Source: an uncultured Saprospiraceae bacterium
Lineage (GTDB): Bacteria > Bacteroidota > Bacteroidia > Chitinophagales > Saprospiraceae
Length of the DNA: 14,648 bases
Assembly: GCA_937967535.1 (NCBI GenBank)
Contig: CALCMV010000248.1
Location: forward strand, 1-14,648
Direction: 5' to 3'
Shown here: piece by piece, positions 6,606 to 12,567 of the stretch
How the letters are laid out: each line of letters begins with the position of its first letter
Position numbering within the stretch: position 1 is the stretch's first letter
Notes under the pieces: model-generated
The model's input: only the letters and a program-made list of their open reading frames with translations
The model's database searches: none
What the model was told of the DNA's origin: nothing
Made by a program: the position numbers and the translations under genes

Positions 6606-6728
6606 GCTTGAGTGATTGAGCAGATATTTACAATGAATCAGCACATTGGATTTTGGACAAAATGGGAATTAGTTCATAGTTTGTAGTTTGTGCGAATAAG
6701 GGGTTGGATAAAATACTGATTTTCAATG

Positions 6729-6763
6729 TAGATGCAAGGCATTTTGAAAATGCCTTGCATCTA
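6729..6763. repeat. Perfect 17-bp inverted repeat (hairpin)
   Basis: TAGATGCAAGGCATTTT (6729-6745) and its exact reverse complement (6747-6763) are separated by a single G. Outside them AAGGGGT (6698-6704) and ACCCCTT (6765-6771) also complement each other. No T run follows on the minus strand, so a simple intrinsic terminator for the lipoprotein gene is not well supported, although termination is the obvious possible role. Confidence 0.8.
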
Positions 6764-6785
6764 TACCCCTTGATTTTGAGCTATC

Positions 6786-6820
6786 AGTTCATAGTTGCCA
6801 GTTCATAGTTCATAGTTTTT
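6786..6820. repeat. Heptad array, AGTTCAT type
   Basis: Five exact 7-base units follow each other: AGTTCAT, AGTTGCC, AGTTCAT, AGTTCAT, AGTTTTT. It is the same unit as the array at 6931-6993 but on the opposite strand. A shorter run (AGTTCAT, AGTTTGT, AGTTTGT) lies at 6671-6691. Confidence 0.75.
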
Positions 6821-6930
6821 TACAATTAATTGAATAACATCCCGATAGCTATACGGGATTGTAAATTACTGATTATCAAAGTTGAGCAAACTTAAACGGG
6901 TAGCCATTTAACCCGTTATTCGCATAAGAA

Positions 6931-6993
6931 ACCATGAACCATGAACCATGAACTAAGAACTAAGAACTAAGAACTATGAACCATGAACTAAGA
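6931..6993. repeat. Nine-unit 7-bp tandem array next to the lipoprotein stop codon
   Basis: Nine units in perfect 7-base register: ACCATGA three times, ACTAAGA three times, ACTATGA, ACCATGA and ACTAAGA. The array ends two bases before the stop codon (6996-6998) of the minus-strand lipoprotein gene. The internal blocks of identical units suggest recent local duplication. Confidence 0.9.
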
Positions 6994-6995
6994 AC

Positions 6996-7769
6996 TTACT
7001 TCTTATTTGTATCAATAAGTTGTAAAGGCTTGATTTTCAGTAATTCATCATTAATAGAAATGATTTCTACGAGAAACTCTTTCACGATACCCGGTCTTGG
7101 TTTATCGAATTTGACTTTGAGGCGATTATCGCTCAATCTTATCCATGTACCTTTATCAGTAGTTGGTGCATCGGTTGGTCCGGGATAATTATAATCGAAA
7201 GTACCGTTGGGTCTGAACTCAAAGCCCATACGACCTCTCGAAGCCGGAAAATCGAAATCACTCGGTCGGTAGCATTTTTCATTATTCGGGTCGGTTTCAT
7301 CTTCAAAAGAATTCCACCATTTTTTGGTAATCAAATCCGTCACATCAGCAGGCGGGTTTGGGTTTGCCAAGTCCGGTCTATTGATTTTCAAAAGCCCATC
7401 TTCCAGCGAAATCACATCAATATTAAAGGTCTTTCTGAAATTTGGCGGTGGATTGTCAAAAGTCATTTCGTAGCGAGTATCGCTGATTTTTTCCCATGTA
7501 CCATTTGCCCTTTCTACGGCATCCGTCTGTCCGGTAAAGCTGAATGTAAATGTACCGTCTTCGCGGATTTCATAACTATTTCTCTGACCTCTGATTGGCG
7601 GAAAATCAAAATCAGAAGTTCGGTAGCATTGTATATTTGGGTCGCTTTGTTCTTCTATTGAGTTGACCCAAGTTTGAAAGATAGAAGTTTCAGTTCTAGC
7701 CGGACAACCAAATAGAAATAACATCAATGTAAAGATGCTAAGGGCATAAAAGATATTAACAAAATTCAT
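6996..7769 (-). CDS. Lipoprotein with two lipocalin-like repeats
   Basis: This 257-residue protein begins with a hydrophobic signal and a lipobox ending LFGC (C22), so it is probably a lipidated membrane protein. The mature part is an internal duplication. Repeat 1 (about W34-N130) and repeat 2 (about W151-K247) share W-N-S-(I/F)-E, D-P-N, CYR-SDFDFP, a G-T-F strand, TDA, GTW, a K-FD-P or TFDNPPP strand and LLKI(N/K). This resembles a small single-domain lipocalin-like family of Bacteroidota, here present twice in one chain; the ligand is unknown. There is a spacer of about 20 residues, PDLANPNPPADVTDLITKK, between the repeats. It is divergent from susC across about 960 bp of repeat-rich DNA, so a joint job with SusC/SusD is not supported by the sequence alone. 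Confidence 0.85.
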   Translation of the reverse strand: MNFVNIFYALSIFTLMLFLFGCPARTETSIFQTWVNSIEEQSDPNIQCYRTSDFDFPPIRGQRNSYEIREDGTFTFSFTGQTDAVERANGTWEKISDTRYEMTFDNPPPNFRKTFNIDVISLEDGLLKINRPDLANPNPPADVTDLITKKWWNSFEDETDPNNEKCYRPSDFDFPASRGRMGFEFRPNGTFDYNYPGPTDAPTTDKGTWIRLSDNRLKVKFDKPRPGIVKEFLVEIISINDELLKIKPLQLIDTNKK

Positions 7770-7811
7770 CGTAGAATATTTATATTTTATTATTTAAACA
7801 TGCTCTTATAG

Positions 7812-8151
7812 ACCGGACTTTGGATATTGGGAGATTAGGTAAAAAGTGTGCTACATATTAGCGGAAATTTAATGTTAAAGTGTACTTTGTAGGCGCATAG
7901 CGTCAATACCATTTGTAACATCGAATGTTCCACTACCCGAAAAAGGCGCGTAGTTCCGATAGCTATCGGAATCCCCCTTAATACGTCGGTTTTAATAGTG
8001 CCGCCGCTATGCGACTTAGGGAGTTGTGAGGGGCAGTCGCTGGTTACAAAGTGTTCCGACGCTATGCGCCTAATATTACGAATCCACTTATGTGTGTCAC
8101 ACTCAAATTATATCTTCGTTAGCCTAATTTCCAAAATATCCAAAGTCCGGT
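7812..8151. mobile_element. Foldback element B (MITE-like), TIR type GGACTTTGG
   Basis: The left end ACCGGACTTTGGATATT (7812-7828) has an exact inverted copy at the right end (8135-8151), and similarity continues for about 30 bases (left GATTAGGT, right complement AATTAGGC). TATAG lies directly outside both ends (7807-7811 and 8152-8156) and could be a target-site duplication, although the flanks also partly continue the dyad. It carries no ORF, so any movement would need a transposase elsewhere. Element E at 12315-12513 has the same two ends. The 340-bp interior differs from that of E. Confidence 0.65.
7891..8071. repeat. Nested inner dyad inside element B
   Basis: AGGCGCATAGCGTC (7891-7904) pairs exactly with its inverted copy (8058-8071), and seven bases inward on each side TTTGTAAC (7912-7919) pairs with GTTACAAA (8043-8050). 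A perfect 18-base palindrome TTCCGATAGCTATCGGAA (7954-7971) sits between them. The GC-rich inner dyad has a different base style from the AT-rich outer ends, as if one repeat had inserted into another. Confidence 0.7.
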
Positions 8152-8235
8152 TATAGAGTTATTTTATTTTGGACGCAAATATAGGGATTCGTGACGGATT
8201 GATTTTTAATTTAGAGGAAAAGAGTCATTTCCTTT

Positions 8236-8388
8236 GTAGCGCAGCATTTACGATTTGATGCTTCCAACTCGTTCCGCATCCGTAGCGCGGTACTTCCAGT
8301 CCGCGCCGCGTTAGTTTTGCTCTACATACGCAAGGGAACGGGCTGGAAGCACCGTTCTACATGACGCGAACCGTAAGTGCCGCGTTAA
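8236..8388. repeat. Foldback element C upstream of susC
   Basis: GCTTCCAACTCGTTCC (8260-8275) pairs with GGAACGGGCTGGAAGC (8335-8350) with two mismatches, and outside that GCGCAGCATTTACG (8239-8252) pairs imperfectly with CGTAAGTGCCGCG (8372-8384). An inner hairpin GCGCGGTACT/AGTCCGCGC lies at 8285-8306. The whole is GC-rich in an AT-rich setting. No ORF lies in it. Confidence 0.6.
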
Positions 8389-8451
8389 GTTTTTCCAAAT
8401 TAAATTTCAAAAATAATTTCCAATACAAAGAAAAATCATGTTTTATTATAA

Positions 8452-8482
8452 TTTCAAAAAATAAATTAATAATTTAGCCTTG
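8452..8482 (+). promoter_or_regulatory. Candidate susC promoter
   Basis: TTTC (8452-8455), 19 bases, then TAGCCTTG (8475-8482), followed by CG: each element is one base from the Bacteroidota consensus TTTG and TAnnTTTG at the expected spacing. Transcription from about 8488 would give a 5' leader of about 240 bases before the susC start at 8731. Confidence 0.4.
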
Positions 8483-8730
8483 CGTTACATATGAGAATTT
8501 AGCGCAGACTACCAATAACTATTCTATCATTGAATCAAGTTACTTATGAGAGCTTGAGAAATTCCGAATCCACAACATTCTATTTCTATTTTGTTATATT
8601 TTTTTGTTATAATAATGAAAAAATAATTTGTAGTGCGTGTGAGAGTATAGTTCTCTCAAAGTGAATGAGTTATCTGAACTTACACTTGATACTTGAACTT
8701 AATTCGGAATTTCAATCAAACTACTACACT

Positions 8731-11700
8731 ATGAAAAGACGAAGATTACAAATCTTGCTCTTTTCGTTAATGTTTCTGTTGAGTGCTTCCATTTACGCTC
8801 AAACCACAACGGTATCAGGCACAATCGTGGATGAAGATAACATACCACTTATCGGAGTCAATGTGTCGGTACAAGGCACTACGAAGGGAACAGTCACAGA
8901 CATTAATGGAAATTACAACCTCGAAGCAAACAAAGGCGATGTATTGGTTTATAGCTATGTGGGCTTCGGCGACCAAGAGATGCTAGTCGGCGACCAATCC
9001 GACCTCAACCTCACCATGAAAGAAGGCACAAGCCTTGATGAAGTCGTCGTGGTCGCTTACGGCACACAGAAAAAAGTGACGGTCACAGGGGCGGTTTCCC
9101 AACTGAAGGGCGATGTCCTTGTAGAATCTCCGGCGGTCAACCTTTCGACTTCGTTGGCAGGACGCTTGCCCGGTCTCGTCGTCATCCAACCAAGCGGCGA
9201 ACCCGGCAACGATGATGCAGTCATCAGAATCAGAGGTACGAACACACTAGGAAATAGTACACCTCTGGTCGTCATTGATGGGATTCCTGACAGAGACGGC
9301 GGCATCGGACGGTTACAATCGCAAGACATTGAATCGGTATCAATATTGAAAGATGCCTCTGCTGCGATTTATGGGGCGCGTGCGGCAAATGGCGCGGTAC
9401 TCGTCACCACCAAGCGTGGTAAAGCGGGCAAACCAACGGCGACTTACACCTTCAATCAAGGCTGGTCACAACCAACGGCTGTGCCGGAAATGTCCAACGC
9501 CGTCGAATATGCCAATATCCTGAATGAACTGCCGATTTACCGTTCTGTTCCCGTTGATGAATGGCAAGAGGCATGGAATAGCATCCGCACCACAGGCGTA
9601 TATGATTCGCCAACAAGTGGTGTCGGTACTATCAATGCCAATTTCAGCCCCGAAGCTGTGGCAGCACATGGCAATGGTTCTGACCCCTGGGCTTTCCCCG
9701 ACACGGATTGGTTTGGCGATACCTTCCGACAGTGGGCACCACAAAATCAGCATCATATCGGACTTAGCGGCGGTTCGGACAAAGTGCGTTACTATACCGG
9801 ACTTGGCACGACTTTCCAAGATGCGATTTATCAGAATTCGGCAACTTTCTATCGGCAATACAATTTCCGTCTCAATCTTGATGCGGATGTCAATGACTAT
9901 GTGACCACCAATTTTGGCATTCATATGCGTCGGGAAGACCGTAATTTTCCAACAGAAAATTCTGAGGATATTTTCAGAATGTTGATGCGCGGACGACCAA
10001 CCGAACCGGCAGTCTGGCCCACCGGACAACCGGGACCGGACATCGAAAACGGTCAAAATCCGGTGGTCATCACCACCAATGCTACGGGTTTCCACCGTAT
10101 TCCATCTGATATTGCACAACTCAACGCAGGAGTTGATATAGGCAATCCTTGGATAAAAGGTTTAAAACTTACTCTCTCCGGTGCGGTAGATAGAAATGTC
10201 ACCAGCAGCAGAAGATGGCAGACTCCCTGGGAACTTTACTTCTGGGACAGACAAACCTTCGGGTCTGACGGCATACCGGTGCTGGAACCGGCAGTCCGTT
10301 CACTTTTCACGGATGCACGACTCACGCAATCTTCAGTTTCATTGCTCAATACCAACTTTACAGGGCTATTGAATTATGATGTCAATGTCGGTGCAGATCA
10401 TGGTCTCAACATCCTCGCGGGTGCGACACGCGAGCAGTTTCAGGGCGATAATTTCTTTGCTTTCCGCAGAAATTTCGTCTCTACTGCCATTGATCAATTA
10501 TTTGCCGGAGGTACAGAGCAACAAAATACAGGCGGTAGCGCATTCAACCGTACCCGCTTGGGCTACTACGGCAGAGTCCAATACGATTTCCGAGAGAAAT
10601 ATCTCGCAGAATTTATCTGGCGGTACGATGGCTCGTATATCTTCCCCGAATCCGGGCGTTTTGGTTTCTTTCCGGGTATCCTTTTGGGTTGGAATGTATC
10701 GAGCGAAGAATGGTTTAATTCCAACGTATTCGACCATATCAAAGTACGCGCTTCTTTCGGTCAAATGGGTAATGACCAAGTATTTTTCAACGATAGATTA
10801 CAGGAGTTTGCCTTCCTGCCGATTTATGGTTTCAATTCCTTCCCCATCGAAGGGTCGGTACAAAATACATTGGAAGAGACTATCCTCGCCAATCCTGATT
10901 TCACATGGGAAAGAGCCAACAATCTCAACATCGGTATAGACATGACACTCATGGGGCGTTTGGATATTATTTTGGAATACTTCAACAATCGCCGCGACCA
11001 GATTTTGATTCAGGAAACAGGTTCTACGCCTGCCTCTTCGGGTATCAGTACGCTATTGCCTCCGGTCAATGCGGGTGAAGTTGCCAACAGAGGTTTTGAA
11101 TTTAATTTACAATATAATGGTGGCGACAGAAGCTCCAATAGCAAGGGCTTCCGTTACCAACTTGGTCTGAATGGCGGTTGGGCAAACAACGAAGTCCTGT
11201 TTATGGATGAGGTAGCAGGCGCACCCGATTATCAGCGACAAGAAGGCAGACCTATCGGTGCCTATTTAGTCTATGAATCGGATGGTGTATTCCAAGACCA
11301 AGCCGCTATCGAAGACAATACCATTGATTATAGTGCCGTCACGCAGCAACTCATTCCCGGTGATATGAGATTTGTAGACCAAGATGGCAACGGTTTGATT
11401 GATGGGGATGACCAAATTCGTCTGAATGAGAGTATCATACCAAAATTTAACTTTGGTATCAACCTCCGCGCTGAATATCAGGGCTTTGATTTCTCCATGC
11501 TCTGGCAAGGCGCGACGGGCGCAAGCGTTCCCGTTCAAACGGAATCCGGCGACATCGGAAATTATCTCAGATTTAGCCATGACAATCGCTGGTCTGTTGA
11601 CAATCCAAGTTCCGAACATCCGCGCCTCGCAAGTCGTGGAGACACCTACTATACAGGTGGAAATTTTGGCAACAATACCTATTTCTTATTCGATAAAGAT

Positions 11701-11916
11701 TATATTCGTTTGAAAAATGTAGAAATCGGGTACGGACTCGCTACTGACAGTTTCTTAGGCAGAGCAGGATTTAGTGGTGCGCGTGTATTTGTCAACGCAT
11801 TTAATTTAATTACCATAGATAGATTCAATATATTCGACCCGGAATCTACCAATTCACTCGGACGCTTTTACCCACAAGCCAGAGTAATTAATGTAGGTTT
11901 CAGTTTGACGCTTTGA
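8731..11916 (+). CDS. susC: SusC/RagA-type TonB-dependent outer-membrane transporter
   Basis: SusC proteins are TonB-dependent beta-barrels that import oligosaccharides or peptides handed over by a SusD lipoprotein. I use the ATG at 8731 (1061 residues), which opens a clear signal peptide (MKRRRLQILL to IYA, cleavage before Q24); the longer reading from 8665 adds 22 residues with no signal character. Residues about 28-96 form the carboxypeptidase-regulatory-like domain (VSGTIVDEDNIPLIGVNV, TDINGNY, LVYSYVGF). EVVVVAYG (104-111) is the TonB-box region, and the plug holds the SusC signature LVVIDG (179-184) and DIESVSILKDASAAIYG (199-215). The rest is the barrel, ending GFSLTL. Length is typical. 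The usual partner susD follows, but 651 bp away. The substrate cannot be read from this window. Confidence 0.98.
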   Translation: MKRRRLQILLFSLMFLLSASIYAQTTTVSGTIVDEDNIPLIGVNVSVQGTTKGTVTDINGNYNLEANKGDVLVYSYVGFGDQEMLVGDQSDLNLTMKEGTSLDEVVVVAYGTQKKVTVTGAVSQLKGDVLVESPAVNLSTSLAGRLPGLVVIQPSGEPGNDDAVIRIRGTNTLGNSTPLVVIDGIPDRDGGIGRLQSQDIESVSILKDASAAIYGARAANGAVLVTTKRGKAGKPTATYTFNQGWSQPTAVPEMSNAVEYANILNELPIYRSVPVDEWQEAWNSIRTTGVYDSPTSGVGTINANFSPEAVAAHGNGSDPWAFPDTDWFGDTFRQWAPQNQHHIGLSGGSDKVRYYTGLGTTFQDAIYQNSATFYRQYNFRLNLDADVNDYVTTNFGIHMRREDRNFPTENSEDIFRMLMRGRPTEPAVWPTGQPGPDIENGQNPVVITTNATGFHRIPSDIAQLNAGVDIGNPWIKGLKLTLSGAVDRNVTSSRRWQTPWELYFWDRQTFGSDGIPVLEPAVRSLFTDARLTQSSVSLLNTNFTGLLNYDVNVGADHGLNILAGATREQFQGDNFFAFRRNFVSTAIDQLFAGGTEQQNTGGSAFNRTRLGYYGRVQYDFREKYLAEFIWRYDGSYIFPESGRFGFFPGILLGWNVSSEEWFNSNVFDHIKVRASFGQMGNDQVFFNDRLQEFAFLPIYGFNSFPIEGSVQNTLEETILANPDFTWERANNLNIGIDMTLMGRLDIILEYFNNRRDQILIQETGSTPASSGISTLLPPVNAGEVANRGFEFNLQYNGGDRSSNSKGFRYQLGLNGGWANNEVLFMDEVAGAPDYQRQEGRPIGAYLVYESDGVFQDQAAIEDNTIDYSAVTQQLIPGDMRFVDQDGNGLIDGDDQIRLNESIIPKFNFGINLRAEYQGFDFSMLWQGATGASVPVQTESGDIGNYLRFSHDNRWSVDNPSSEHPRLASRGDTYYTGGNFGNNTYFLFDKDYIRLKNVEIGYGLATDSFLGRAGFSGARVFVNAFNLITIDRFNIFDPESTNSLGRFYPQARVINVGFSLTL

Positions 11917-11973
11917 TAAAGTTCATATTGTTAGTTCATAATTTACAGTAAGCACTATAATGACTGTTTTATA

Positions 11974-12118
11974 GGCTGACCGAGAATACCGTAAAGGCGA
12001 ATTTATTCGCCACGTAAGTAATAAGTTTAATTTGTAAAATTCTTATTTTAGTTAATTGTAAATATAAATTACGCCACACTTGGCGATTAAAATCGCCTTT
12101 ACGAGTTCGCGGTCAACC
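11974..12118. repeat. Foldback element D downstream of susC
   Basis: The left arm (11974-12011) and the right arm (12082-12118) are inverted copies over about 37 bases with roughly six differences; the shared core is GTAAAGGCGA. Each arm also contains its own small hairpin: GGCGAAT/ATTCGCC (11996-12011) and GGCGATT/AATCGCC (12082-12097). In RNA, this would fold into a long stem behind susC, or into two separate hairpins. Confidence 0.75.
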
Positions 12119-12314
12119 TGTTTAGCTGTCAAGTGCATTATTATTTTTATTTAAAAACAATAATTTATAAATTTATTTATATAAAAATAAAATTATTAAT
12201 AAATAAAAAATACAGATTCAAATAATTTTTCAATCCCTAAACCGAATCATTTTTATATTGTTAATAATTAATTTAAAATTAATAAAAAATAAATTTGTTG
12301 TACTTGTTAATTAC

Positions 12315-12513
12315 TGGACTTTGGATATTGGGGAATTAGGAAATTTGGTATTAGGTATCCCGATAGTTATCGGAATTTTTATCAAATAATTATAAAGTTA
12401 AATTAATTGAATGTTTTTTTATCTTAATAAAAATAAAATAACTGATAATCAATTACTTACGATTTAAAACCGAATTTCCCAGTTACCGAATTTCCAAAAT
12501 ATCCAAAGTCCAA
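12315..12513. mobile_element. Foldback element E (MITE-like), same ends as element B
   Basis: The left end TGGACTTTGGATATT (12315-12329) has an inverted copy at the right end (12498-12513). Left and right subterminal sequences match those of element B separately (left GGGAATTAGG-like, right complement TTGGAAATT-GG), so the two elements have common origin and the same orientation. GTTAATTAC flanks both ends (12306-12314 and 12514-12522) and may be a 9-bp target-site duplication. There is no ORF. A near copy of the CCGATAGCTATCGG palindrome lies inside at 12360-12373. Confidence 0.65.
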
Positions 12514-12530
12514 GTTAATTACAAATAAAA

Positions 12531-12558
12531 ACTATGAACTATCAACTGACAACTAAAT
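12531..12558 (+). repeat. Heptad run directly upstream of susD
   Basis: Four 7-base units, ACTATGA, ACTATCA, ACTGACA and ACTAAAT, end nine bases before the susD start codon. They belong to the same family as the array at 6931-6993. Confidence 0.65.
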
Positions 12559-12567
12559 AAACTAAAC

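Larger units (their letters stand above)
6669..6957. repeat. Foldback element A between truA and the lipoprotein gene
   Basis: TGCGAATAAGGGGTT (6691-6705) has an inverted copy with one mismatch at 6910-6924, and the outer flanks on both sides carry TTAGTTCAT-type units, so the dyad runs from about 6669 to 6957. Inside it lie the perfect hairpin at 6729-6763, a heptad array at 6786-6820 and a near-palindrome at 6839-6859. No ORF of note lies within. The region between 6598 and 6995 otherwise shows no gene. Confidence 0.6.
11917..12567. other. 651-bp gap between susC and susD, filled with repeats
   Basis: No gene is seen. From left to right it holds AGTTCAT units (11920-11939), foldback D (11974-12118), a very AT-rich stretch (about 12130-12300), foldback E (12315-12513) and a heptad run next to susD (12531-12558). 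SusC and SusD genes are normally separated by a few tens of bases, so this gap is unusually long. I could not see a consensus promoter for susD in it, so susD may rely on readthrough from susC. Confidence 0.8.

Noticed and set aside
6729..6993. CRISPR-like look of repeated short units
   Set aside because: Units are 7 bp without unique spacers of constant length, and no cas gene is near; it is a tandem repeat.
8665..8730. Upstream start of susC adding 22 residues
   Set aside because: The signal peptide begins at the ATG at 8731; the extension has no signal character and would place residues ahead of the positively charged start.
7770..8730. Possible remains of a transposase or phage gene in the susC upstream region
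   Set aside because: No ORF or broken coding pattern of that kind is visible in either strand; only inverted repeats were found.
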